From Alteromonas sp. KUL106 (lineage in GTDB: Bacteria > Pseudomonadota > Gammaproteobacteria > Enterobacterales > Alteromonadaceae): a stretch of 64,000 bases of DNA. Position numbers and translations under genes: made by a program. Where the stretch lies: positions 1-64,000 of the forward strand of contig NZ_BLIG01000007.1 in the NCBI RefSeq assembly GCF_009811415.1, written 5' to 3'. The first letter of the stretch is position 1, and each line of letters begins with the position of its first letter. Below the pieces are notes generated by a model. That model searched no databases. It was not told the origin of the DNA and saw nothing but the letters and a program-made list of their open reading frames with translations. Positions 47,738 to 56,253 of this stretch are shown piece by piece.

Positions 47738-47896
47738 AACCCTAAATTGCACTGGTGAGCAGTGTAAGTTTTGTTATGCTAATAGCAAGTGAAAGTTTAT
47801 AGCATTACCTTCGCGCAACTTACTCGGCGCCTATGGTATTACCCAATAGAAAGACGATCAAAAGTTTTTCTCTACCGGTCCAATAAGGAGCACCAC

Positions 47897-48403
47897 ATGC
47901 AATCATTGGTTATAAGTATTATGGGTAAAGACAAGCCTGGTTTAGTAGATACACTCGCTAAGTGCATTTACAAACATGAAGGCAACTGGCAGGGATCAAG
48001 TTTCGCGCATATGGCGGGTATGTTTACTGGCTTTGTAGAAGTGCATGTAACAGACGAAAATAAGCAAAGCTTAATTGATGCACTCGATGCCATTACCGAT
48101 TTATCCGTCCAATCAGTTGCCGTTACAAGCGAACAGAATAACAACAGCACAAAATTAACAGTTGATGTGATGGGGAACGATAAAACAGGTATCGTTCAGG
48201 AGCTCACATCTGTGCTTAACCAATTTAACTTGAATATTCTAACCTTCGCTTCACATTGTGAAAGCGCGCCAAATTGGGGAAGTCTCATTTTCAAAGCCAA
48301 AGCAGAAATTGCTGTTCCTGAAGATTTTGATGATGGCGCTTTGCAAGATGCATTAGAATCGCTGGCGAATGACTTAGTCGTAGACATCACGGCAAAGCGC
48401 TAG
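47897..48403 (+). CDS. gcvR: Glycine-cleavage regulator GcvR-like ACT protein
   Basis: 168 residues from the ATG at 47897, preceded by AAGGAG; a longer frame from 47789 is unlikely. Two ACT domains: MQSLVISIMGKDKPGLVDTLAKCIYKHEGNWQGSSFAHMAGMFTGF and, in the second half, KLTVDVMGNDKTGIVQELTSVLNQFNLNI. The layout is that of GcvR, the accessory repressor that binds GcvA and senses glycine. It is divergent from pstC and followed by ppk after 178 bases. GcvR-like proteins vary in function, so the regulon is uncertain. Confidence 0.82.
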   Translation: MQSLVISIMGKDKPGLVDTLAKCIYKHEGNWQGSSFAHMAGMFTGFVEVHVTDENKQSLIDALDAITDLSVQSVAVTSEQNNNSTKLTVDVMGNDKTGIVQELTSVLNQFNLNILTFASHCESAPNWGSLIFKAKAEIAVPEDFDDGALQDALESLANDLVVDITAKR

Positions 48404-48514
48404 TGCGCCCAATCAGTTGTTATTCGCTTTATCGTGATTAATACCAAAATACAATGTATTGATAAGGTGACGGAACCACCGCAACGTGCCTGAACTTCTC
48501 ACACTAGGTACGTT

Positions 48515-48532
48515 CTGTCACAGTAGTGTCAC
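48515..48532 (+). promoter_or_regulatory. Pho-box-like element upstream of ppk
   Basis: CTGTCACAGTAGTGTCAC: two TGTCAC half-sites spaced 7-4-7, like the PhoB box (13 of 18 bases match the E. coli consensus). It is 49 bases upstream of the ppk ATG, on the same strand. This would place polyphosphate synthesis under PhoB. Confidence 0.6.
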
Positions 48533-48581
48533 CGACTGATGGCAGTCTTTGACCATTTTTATGAACGCAAATTGAGACATT

Positions 48582-50654
48582 ATGGATAACGACGTTTTAT
48601 ATTATCCCAAAGAATTAAGCTGGCTTGCATTTAATGAACGGGTGCTTCAGGAAGCCGCGGATAAAAACAACCCTGTTATAGAACGAATTCGGTTTCTTGG
48701 CATTTATTCTAACAACCTTGATGAATTCTATCGCGTTCGCGCGGCCGACGTGAAGCGCCAGATAACTATCGCGCAAAATGATGGAAACGAAGAAGAGGCC
48801 GAACGCCAGATCGACTTGATGGCCCAAATTCAGAAAAAGGTGGTACAGCTTTCTGAAAAGTTTGACCAAATTCATAAAGAAGTGGTTAAAGCGCTTGCCC
48901 GATACAACATTCATATTCTGAGAAAAGACGACTTAGACGATTATCAAAAGCAGTGGGTTCGCAATTTTTTCGTGAACAAGGCGCTTCGCCACATTGCCCC
49001 TATTTTAATTGATAAAAAAACTGACTTACTCAGTCGGCTGAACGGCACGTCGGTATATTTGTATGTTGCGCTGAGAAGAAATGAACGCAACCCGAGATTC
49101 GCTGTAATTCAGGTACCGACGACTGAAATGTCGCGTTTTATGCTAATACCGCCGCAAAAGAGTAAGAAGAAAAAGAGCATTATTATGCTCGATGACATGA
49201 TACAGCTATGTATTGAAGATATATTCCGCGGTTTTGTGAAGTTCGATGAAATTGAAGCGTTTTCATTTAAAATGACGCGTGATGCCGAATATTCCATTAA
49301 CGAAGAAATCGACGAGAGCTTCGTTGAAAAAATGTCGGAAAGTATGAAGCAGCGCTTAATTGCTGAACCTGTTCGTGTTATTTACGACACCGACATGCCA
49401 GAAGACATGAAATCTGACCTTCGCAAGCGCCTTAAGATTACGAAGCTAGATACCATGCACGCTGCAGGGCACTACCGTAACTTCAAAGACTTTATCGGCT
49501 TCCCTAATGTGGGTCGAGAATATCTAGAACATACGCCACTGCCTGCTATCGACAGCAAAGCCTTCTCGAAATACAACACCGTTTTCGATGCCATAACCGC
49601 GCGAGACATCCTGTTGTATTACCCGTACCACCGTTTCCTGCACTTTACAGAATTTTTGCGTCAGGCGGCCTTCGACCCGAATGTTAAAACCATACGCATC
49701 AATATTTACCGTGTTGCCAGTAATTCGCGCATTGTGAACTCATTAATTGACGCAGTAGACAACGGCAAAAAAGTAACGGTTGTAGTAGAACTTCGCGCTC
49801 GGTTTGACGAAGAGGCAAACATTGAATGGTCTAAGCGCATGACCGATGCGGGTATACGGGTGGTACTTGGTGTGCCCACCCTTAAAATCCACTCTAAACT
49901 GTGTATTGTGACCCGTGAAGAACGGGGCAGCATGGTGAACTATGCGCATTTCGGTACAGGTAACTTTAACGAAAAAACCGCAAAAATTTATACTGATTAC
50001 AGCCTATTTACCCGCAATCAAGAGCTGGCTGATGAAGGCGTCGCGGTGTTCGACCTTATTCAATATCCTTACCGACGTTACAAGTTCCAGCATCTTCAAA
50101 TATCGCCACTGAATGCCAGAACGAAAATTCAGTCGCTTATTCGCCAAGAAATTCAGCATTTGAACCAAGGTCAGAGGGCGCAAATTACGTTCAAAATTAA
50201 CAACCTGGTTGATAAAGAGCTTATCGACGATTTGTATCGCGCAAGCCAGGCTGGGGTTAAAATCCGCGGTATTGTACGCGGTATGTGTTCACTAAACCCG
50301 GGAATAAAAGGCATAAGTGAAAATATCCAAATTATCTCAATTGTGGATAGGTTCCTTGAACACCCTCGCGTAATGATTTTTGAAGGTGGCGGCGAAAGAA
50401 AAGTCTACATATCATCGGCCGACTGGATGACCCGTAATATGGATAACCGCATTGAAGTAGGCTGCCCTGTTTATGATAAGGGCCTTCAACAGCGCATTGT
50501 TGATATCATGGAACTACAATTTAAAGACACCTTAAAGGCACGAGTGATTGACAAGGATCAGAGCAACAAGTACGTTCGCAGGGGTAATCGTAAAAAAATT
50601 CGCTCACAAATAGAGATTTACGACTATTTGAAAAAGCTAGAAGACACTTTGTAG
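48582..50654 (+). CDS. ppk: Polyphosphate kinase 1
   Basis: 690 residues, matching the 688 of E. coli Ppk. The N-terminal YYPKELSWLAFNERVLQEAADKNNPVIERIRFLGIYSNNLDEFYRVR is a strong family start. The phosphohistidine is His437 in LKIHSKLC (E. coli His435), and the second active-site His is His594 in EHPRVMIF (E. coli His592). It polymerises ATP gamma-phosphate into polyphosphate at the inner membrane. It starts the ppk-ppx operon and follows a Pho-box-like repeat. Confidence 0.97.
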   Translation: MDNDVLYYPKELSWLAFNERVLQEAADKNNPVIERIRFLGIYSNNLDEFYRVRAADVKRQITIAQNDGNEEEAERQIDLMAQIQKKVVQLSEKFDQIHKEVVKALARYNIHILRKDDLDDYQKQWVRNFFVNKALRHIAPILIDKKTDLLSRLNGTSVYLYVALRRNERNPRFAVIQVPTTEMSRFMLIPPQKSKKKKSIIMLDDMIQLCIEDIFRGFVKFDEIEAFSFKMTRDAEYSINEEIDESFVEKMSESMKQRLIAEPVRVIYDTDMPEDMKSDLRKRLKITKLDTMHAAGHYRNFKDFIGFPNVGREYLEHTPLPAIDSKAFSKYNTVFDAITARDILLYYPYHRFLHFTEFLRQAAFDPNVKTIRINIYRVASNSRIVNSLIDAVDNGKKVTVVVELRARFDEEANIEWSKRMTDAGIRVVLGVPTLKIHSKLCIVTREERGSMVNYAHFGTGNFNEKTAKIYTDYSLFTRNQELADEGVAVFDLIQYPYRRYKFQHLQISPLNARTKIQSLIRQEIQHLNQGQRAQITFKINNLVDKELIDDLYRASQAGVKIRGIVRGMCSLNPGIKGISENIQIISIVDRFLEHPRVMIFEGGGERKVYISSADWMTRNMDNRIEVGCPVYDKGLQQRIVDIMELQFKDTLKARVIDKDQSNKYVRRGNRKKIRSQIEIYDYLKKLEDTL

Positions 50655-50670
50655 GATAGAAAATCAGTAC

Positions 50671-52233
50671 ATGACCCAGCACGAATCAGTTTTTAATGAC
50701 GTGGAAACCCGCGAAGTCAATAAAGTCGCAGCCTTAGATATTGGCTCTAACAGTTTTCACCTAGTTGTTGCTCGCATAGTTGCCGGGTCTGTGCAGATTC
50801 TGCATAGAGTTAAACAAAAAGTGCGCTTGGCCGAAGGCCTTAACGATGACGATATTTTGTCTGATGAGGCAATGGAGCGCGGCCTTGCCATGCTAAAGGT
50901 CGTAGCAGAGAGTCTTAAAGGCTTTGAGCCTGACTCTGTGCGAATTGTTGCTACGCACACTCTGCGTAAAGCGCGTAATGCACGGGATTTTATCAGCGCC
51001 GCAAAAAGCATTCTTCCCTATCCCATTGAGGTGATTTCGGGCGTAGAAGAAGCCCGTCTTATCTACTCAGGTGTGGCACACACTAACCACGCGGATGGTC
51101 AGCAGCTGGTTATAGATATAGGTGGTGGTTCAACTGAGTTTGTTATCGGTGAAGGGTTCACACCGCTGCTTTGTCGTAGTCTCCAAATGGGTTGCGTTAG
51201 CTATACCAAACGCTTTTTCCCAAACGGAGAACTTAAGGCTAAAGCATTTGATCGCGCCATCACTGCGGCTCAACAAGAACTTGAATTGATTGATAATAAA
51301 TATCGCAAACTGGGCTGGGTTCAGTGTATCGGTACGTCAGGTACCATTCGTTCCCTCTTCACCCTTTGTCAGCAAGACCGTTCTAACGGACACGATATTC
51401 CTGTCACGCTGAAAAGCCTGCGCAATTTAATGAAGCAGTTTGTCAGCGCCGGGCATGTAGACAAGTTAAGTTTCCCAGATTTAAGTGAAGATCGCCGCGT
51501 AGTTATCGCTGGCGGACTCGCTATTCTCATTGCCGTATTTAAAGCGCTGGAAATTGAGGGGTTGGTATACTCTCCTGCTGCCTTACGTGAAGGCGTACTT
51601 TATCAAATGGAAGATGAGTTACACCATGCTGATATTCGCGGCAGAACGGCCAGTAGCTTGGCAACGCGCTATGATGTAGACACCACCCAAGCCACCATGG
51701 TGCTTAACACAACGCTTTTACTTTTTAACGAAGTTGAAAAGGCTTGGAAACTTACAGGCCGTGACTTCAAAAACATGCTTGGCTGGGCAGCTTTACTTCA
51801 TGAAGTCGGCATGCAAATTAACTCTCGCGGTATACAAAAACACAGCGCTTATATTCTTGGTAATGTGGACATGCCAGGGTTTACGCAAGAACAACAACTA
51901 CTGCTAGCCACACTAGTACGATTCCATAGAAAAAAAATTCGCACCAGTGAACTTCCCACGTTTAATCTTTTCGATGAGCAATCGGTAAAACATTTAATAG
52001 CCTTACTACGTTTAGGCGTGCTGCTGAACATTAAGCGCCAAGAAGGGTTTGTACCTGACCTTATTGTCCAGGTAGAAAAGAGCGAACTTACTATTACCCT
52101 TCCTGACGGCTGGTTGGATGAAAAGCCCATTATTTCTGCAGACCTGCTCAGAGAAAGCCACTACTGGAAAGCACTGGATTTAAAACTCACTATTGTGCCT
52201 GACATTACGCAATTACATCCCACGGTAGAATAA
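50671..52233 (+). CDS. ppx: Exopolyphosphatase
   Basis: 520 residues, 16 bases after ppk. The N-terminal ASKHA-fold phosphatase shows AALDIGSNSFHLVVARI and IDIGGGSTEFVIGEG, the phosphate-binding motifs of the Ppx/GppA family, and the catalytic Glu lies in the SGVEEARLIYSG region. The C-terminal HD-like domain (LLHEVGMQINSRGIQKHSAYILGN) completes the family length. It releases terminal phosphate from polyphosphate. Ppx and GppA are hard to separate by eye, but the ppk partnership favours Ppx. Confidence 0.94.
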   Translation: MTQHESVFNDVETREVNKVAALDIGSNSFHLVVARIVAGSVQILHRVKQKVRLAEGLNDDDILSDEAMERGLAMLKVVAESLKGFEPDSVRIVATHTLRKARNARDFISAAKSILPYPIEVISGVEEARLIYSGVAHTNHADGQQLVIDIGGGSTEFVIGEGFTPLLCRSLQMGCVSYTKRFFPNGELKAKAFDRAITAAQQELELIDNKYRKLGWVQCIGTSGTIRSLFTLCQQDRSNGHDIPVTLKSLRNLMKQFVSAGHVDKLSFPDLSEDRRVVIAGGLAILIAVFKALEIEGLVYSPAALREGVLYQMEDELHHADIRGRTASSLATRYDVDTTQATMVLNTTLLLFNEVEKAWKLTGRDFKNMLGWAALLHEVGMQINSRGIQKHSAYILGNVDMPGFTQEQQLLLATLVRFHRKKIRTSELPTFNLFDEQSVKHLIALLRLGVLLNIKRQEGFVPDLIVQVEKSELTITLPDGWLDEKPIISADLLRESHYWKALDLKLTIVPDITQLHPTVE

Positions 52234-52309
52234 ACAAACATCGTCTATCAAAAACTCAACCTGTTCTTGTTATAGGCAAATATCAGTAGTATTTGCTAAA
52301 AATATCAAG

Positions 52310-52464
52310 CCGCTTAGATAATTGCCCACCCAGATGGGCGAGTTTAAAATGTCCGTACTCTTTGTTGTGCCACCTTGATGTAGGACCACTATACCCGCGG
52401 TAACACGCCACGATCGCGAACATTTTGAGTCTTGCTGATTGGGTAATTATCTATGCGGACTGGT
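52310..52464. repeat. MITE-like repeat with terminal inverted repeats
   Basis: About 155 bases. The left end CCGCTTAGATAATTGCCCA (52310-52328) and right end TGGGTAATTATCTATGCGG (52440-52458) are inverted repeats matching at 17 of 19 positions, and ACTGGT extends the right arm. There is no open frame inside. Its right 49 bases recur near oxyR (38398). Size, ends and lack of genes fit a miniature inverted-repeat element or a paired REP-like sequence. It occupies the gap between ppx and the binding-protein gene. Confidence 0.75.
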
Positions 52465-52546
52465 TTAACATAGGTATACTGCTTTTACGTTCTATCTTAT
52501 CTAAATCAGCAAATAGCGTTGTTTGTATAGGTTCCTAAAAGTAGTT

Positions 52547-53314
52547 ATGTTTCGTCGTGTCTGGATATATTTATTGCTGGTTGTAGTTCCGTCCGCTTTC
52601 GCATCGCCTGATCATGTCTACTTTCTAAGCGAGGTTACACCGCCCTACTATTGGATTGATGAAAATGGTAAAGCACAGGGCGTCAACGTGGACCTCGCAA
52701 ATGCGCTAGAACCTCTGCTGCCATTCAGAAGTTCGTTAGAACACATGCCTTGGGCGCGAGCAGTGCGGGAAACACGTGAGAATCCTGATCGGGTACTCTT
52801 ATCTTTATTAAAAACACCAGATAGAGAGAATGAATTTGAGTGGCTTTCTTCAGTCAATCATATTCAGGCCTCGCTCGTTCGCTTAAAGCGGAGAGAGACG
52901 GCACATGTCACTTCCTTAGAAGATGCAAAGCACTTTAGAGTGGGCTCAATACGCGGCTATGGTTCAGCTTCCTTTTTGCAGCAAGAAGGTTTTGAAGAGA
53001 ATAAAAACCTTGCTTTGGTCGTTGAGCCTGCACAACTGTGGAAACTTCTTTATAAGGGACGCATCGATTTTGCACTCTCCAACTTTGACACGGGAAAGTA
53101 TGAAATCAGTGACGCTGGGCTTAACCCTAACGACGCAATAAGCGAATATGTCATTGAAGCATTAGGTGCCGATCTTTTCGTTGCAACAGGTCTTAAGACT
53201 GAGCAAGACAAAGTGAACGCGCTTAAAAACGCGCTTTCTCTCTTAAAAGCGAATGGTGAGTATGCGCGAATACTAAGTAAATGGGGCCTAGAACCGATTG
53301 AATCGGCGCCCTAG
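52547..53314 (+). CDS. Periplasmic amino-acid-type solute-binding protein
   Basis: About 255 residues from the ATG at 52547 with a signal peptide (MFRRVWIYLLLVVVPSAFA). The bacterial extracellular solute-binding family 3 fold is visible: YFLSEVTPPYYWIDENGKAQGVNVDLANALEPLL, a WARAVRETRENPDRVLLSLLKTPDRENEFEWL segment, and KWGLEPIE at the end. A frame from a TTG at 52523 is less likely. No permease or ATPase gene is nearby, so it may be an orphan or act with a sensor. Its ligand is unknown. Confidence 0.82.
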   Translation: MFRRVWIYLLLVVVPSAFASPDHVYFLSEVTPPYYWIDENGKAQGVNVDLANALEPLLPFRSSLEHMPWARAVRETRENPDRVLLSLLKTPDRENEFEWLSSVNHIQASLVRLKRRETAHVTSLEDAKHFRVGSIRGYGSASFLQQEGFEENKNLALVVEPAQLWKLLYKGRIDFALSNFDTGKYEISDAGLNPNDAISEYVIEALGADLFVATGLKTEQDKVNALKNALSLLKANGEYARILSKWGLEPIESAP

Positions 53315-53328
53315 CCCCAACATACTAA

Positions 53329-55455
53329 TTATTGAGTTTCAGCTTGCGTACTTTGTGACTGCGCGGTGTCGTATTTTTTAAACCACGCCAAGATATTTTC
53401 AACTTTACCAATCATTCTGGAAGGCTTAGAAGCAATACCATGGGGCGACCCAGGCACTTTTACCAGCACGCTATCAACCTTTTGTAGTTTTAACGCTTGA
53501 TAGAACTGCTCCGTTTCAGACATAGGTGTACGCTTATCTTCCACCCCCGTAATCAACATGGTAGGAGTAGTTACGTTTCCTACTAGCGATAGCGGCGAGC
53601 GCTTCCAGTAATGCTCTACGTTATCCCAAGGCATCCCCGGAAATTGGAAAGGAATTTGATATAGGCCCGAATCGGCGGTCAGCACTTTCGATAACCAGTT
53701 AATAACCGGTTTAGCCACCACGGCGGCCTTGAACCGATCAGTAAGACCAATCGCATAGGCTGACGCAATTCCACCCGCAGAACCCCCGGTGATAAACAAG
53801 CGTTCAGGGTCAGCAATGCCTTTTTCAATCAGTGCATCGACCCCGGACATGTGATCTGAAAAGTCATATTCCGAGCTGTACTTTCCTTGCAGGAGCAAGG
53901 CAAAGCGTTCGCCATAACCTGTACTGCCTCTATGATTATCGTAAAACACCACATAACCCTCAGCTGCCATGCGCTGAAGTTCAGCGGTGAATACCGGGCC
54001 ATAGGCAAGATTCGGCCCACCGTGAATTTCCAAAATGAGCGGGTAGGTTTTCGAGCTGTCATAGTTTGGTGGCAGAATGTACCAACCTTGGATCTCTTCA
54101 CCATCAATAGACGATTGATAAATAATCTCTTTCACTTCACCAAGCTGCTTATGGCCTAAAACGTCTTCATTCAGCGCTGTTAACTGCTTCTCTTTTCGCG
54201 TTGTCACAAATAAATCCGCTGGGCGATCGGTCTGTCCCTTCGTGTAAGCCACGACATCGCCGACGGCGTGATAAGTGCCAAACACATAAGGTCGCCCTAA
54301 CGTGGTGCCGCCAAGTCCCTTAGCAACCGTCTTCACATTCCCCGACAGCGATACCACGTCTACCTGCGCTAGACCGCGAACAGATTGCTGGAAATATACG
54401 TGCTTATTATCTTTCCAGTGAAAGTTAGAGACCGAGTTATCAATGTCTTTCGTTAAGTTTTGAGCATCAGTACCATCACTTTTCATCACGTACAAATAGC
54501 TATTTTTGTACATCACTTTTTCGTCATCGCGACGAGCGAAAGCTATATGCTTTCCGTCAGGCGATACGACAGGCGATGATTCTAGACCTTTGTCGTTTGT
54601 AAGTTGCTCGATATTTCCCATCATATCCACAGAAAAGATATCGCCCTCTACAGGCTCATATTCCCAGTTGTCACTGCGGTTGGCAGAGAAATAGATTTTA
54701 TCGCCATCCGGAGAGAAGCTTAATTGCCCATTGTGGTGATAGTTGTCTGCAGTGAGCTGTCGTGCTGTGCCTCCGTCAGCGGGAACAATAAAAATATGGG
54801 TGTAAGCGGGTTCAAGAATCCCGCGTCCATCAGCTTGATAGCGAGCCTTGGTGATATATTGAAAGTTAGGAGACCATTTTGCGCCGTCAGGCTTTTTAGG
54901 CATCTTAACGTCTAGTGGCTTTTCTTTGGCGTCCACGCTCATAGTAAACGCAATATATTTACCGTCTGGCGACCAGGTGATGTTGTTAGGGCTAGCGGTG
55001 ACATTTGTAACGAGCGCCGTTTGACCCGTATCCATCCAGCGCACATACAGTTGAGGTTTACCTTCTTCGTTAGAAAGGTAGGCCAAACGGCTGCCGTCTG
55101 GTGACCAGCGAATAGAATAGTAACTCTTTTTCGATGAAAGTAAGGGACGGTGCGATTTTCCATCAACCGACGCTAGCCAGACGTTAGCTCGACTACTGTC
55201 TGACATAATGTCATTCGACCTGCGCACATAAGCAATATATTTGCCGTTTGGGGATACCTGAACTTCGCTCACATATTCCAAATTAAAAATATCTTCCGAT
55301 TGAAAAAAGTGGTTGCTGTCGATAGCAGCAGATTGTTCTTCCGTGTTTGCCAATACGGTCGCAGGCTGGGTTAACGTGCCTAGGCTAAATAGTACAGCCC
55401 ATATCGCCTGCCTTGTGCTCTTAGGCGGGTACCTATGATTTCTAATAAAAGACAT
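53329..55455 (-). CDS. S9-family prolyl oligopeptidase/dipeptidyl-peptidase-like enzyme
   Basis: 708 residues. A signal peptide (through AVLFSLGTLTQPATVLA) precedes a seven-bladed-propeller domain with repeated SPDGKYIAY/SPDGDKIYF units and a C-terminal alpha/beta-hydrolase. Catalytic Ser is in GGSAGG (Ser559), Asp in GVEDKRTP, and His in PGSPHGIAS. It cleaves short peptides or acyl-peptides in the periplasm. The exact specificity (dipeptidyl or acylaminoacyl) cannot be told by eye. It is convergent to the solute-binding gene. Confidence 0.93.
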   Translation of the reverse strand: MSFIRNHRYPPKSTRQAIWAVLFSLGTLTQPATVLANTEEQSAAIDSNHFFQSEDIFNLEYVSEVQVSPNGKYIAYVRRSNDIMSDSSRANVWLASVDGKSHRPLLSSKKSYYSIRWSPDGSRLAYLSNEEGKPQLYVRWMDTGQTALVTNVTASPNNITWSPDGKYIAFTMSVDAKEKPLDVKMPKKPDGAKWSPNFQYITKARYQADGRGILEPAYTHIFIVPADGGTARQLTADNYHHNGQLSFSPDGDKIYFSANRSDNWEYEPVEGDIFSVDMMGNIEQLTNDKGLESSPVVSPDGKHIAFARRDDEKVMYKNSYLYVMKSDGTDAQNLTKDIDNSVSNFHWKDNKHVYFQQSVRGLAQVDVVSLSGNVKTVAKGLGGTTLGRPYVFGTYHAVGDVVAYTKGQTDRPADLFVTTRKEKQLTALNEDVLGHKQLGEVKEIIYQSSIDGEEIQGWYILPPNYDSSKTYPLILEIHGGPNLAYGPVFTAELQRMAAEGYVVFYDNHRGSTGYGERFALLLQGKYSSEYDFSDHMSGVDALIEKGIADPERLFITGGSAGGIASAYAIGLTDRFKAAVVAKPVINWLSKVLTADSGLYQIPFQFPGMPWDNVEHYWKRSPLSLVGNVTTPTMLITGVEDKRTPMSETEQFYQALKLQKVDSVLVKVPGSPHGIASKPSRMIGKVENILAWFKKYDTAQSQSTQAETQ

Positions 55456-55694
55456 ATCTCACCTTAGTTTATTCGTTTTTTTTCCGTTCTTTTTATAGGG
55501 TGTTCACATTGACGTGATGCGTTTTACATTTCCATACTACAAAATAAGTTTAGCCAATAAAAAGCAGGGCGTGTCGAGCGACATTGTTCAAGCGATTAAG
55601 CGCAATTGAGAGACGCATTGCAAATCGTTGAATAGTTCGTTGCATCTTAGCGGCAAGGTGCTAAATTTTATTTAAGGCTTGAAGGTATAACCCG

Positions 55695-56150
55695 ATGAAT
55701 AATCCGCACGGCGAGTTTGAATGTGGCGTAACCGGTCAGTTGCTGATGTTCTCAGCGCGAGGCCCTTGGAATGACGAGACCATGCGAAATGGCGTGGTAA
55801 AGATGTCGTCCGACATTTCAACGTTCAAGCAAGGTAGCAAATGGGCACAATTAAGCTGCCTCTATGGTGAAAGCCTTATGCCCCCCTCTACCTTTGATAT
55901 TTTTGTAAAGCAAACCCGCGTAAGAAAAACCCGCGGCCTTTCATTTCTTGCCGTGGTGATATTAGATACCGATATTATGCTTACAACCAAACACCAGATT
56001 TCTCAATGTTATGACACGGCTGAGGTCCCCTTTGGCTTTTACGATTGTGTAGACGATGCTTTAACAGAGCTGAAGCGTAAAGGTTATGACTTTAATCGGG
56101 ATAACGCCGTGCACTTCTTTACCCGTTTTGACTTTACACGGAAAAAGTGA
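55695..56150 (+). CDS. Hypothetical STAS-like protein
   Basis: 151 residues, no signal or membrane segment. The layout resembles the protein at 8122: an N-terminal GEFECGVTGQLLMFSARGPWNDETMRNGV region, a strand AQLSCLYGES, a helix with STFDIFVKQTR, a strand LSFLAVVILD and a C-terminal helix FYDCVDDALTELKRKGY. The two share layout and few identities, so they may be distant paralogues. Function is unknown. Confidence 0.6.
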   Translation: MNNPHGEFECGVTGQLLMFSARGPWNDETMRNGVVKMSSDISTFKQGSKWAQLSCLYGESLMPPSTFDIFVKQTRVRKTRGLSFLAVVILDTDIMLTTKHQISQCYDTAEVPFGFYDCVDDALTELKRKGYDFNRDNAVHFFTRFDFTRKK

Positions 56151-56225
56151 GTACTCAGTGGCGTTTTGCCCCCTTCAAGCAAGGTCATTGTTCGCCTCAA
56201 TATTCAGATAAAGGCAAAAAGCAAA

Positions 56226-56247
56226 AAGGAGAGCTCATGCTCTCCTT
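56226..56247 (-). terminator. Terminator at the end of the RND efflux operon
   Basis: AAGGAGAGC and GCTCTCCTT around a 4-base TCAT loop. On the minus strand the stem is followed by TTTTTGC. It lies 7 bases after the stop of the outer-membrane channel gene. Confidence 0.75.
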
Positions 56248-56253
56248 GTTATT

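Noticed and set aside
47687..47790. Pho box upstream of pstC
   Set aside because: I looked on both strands for a 7-4-7 TGTCAT repeat and found none; only a weak hairpin is present.
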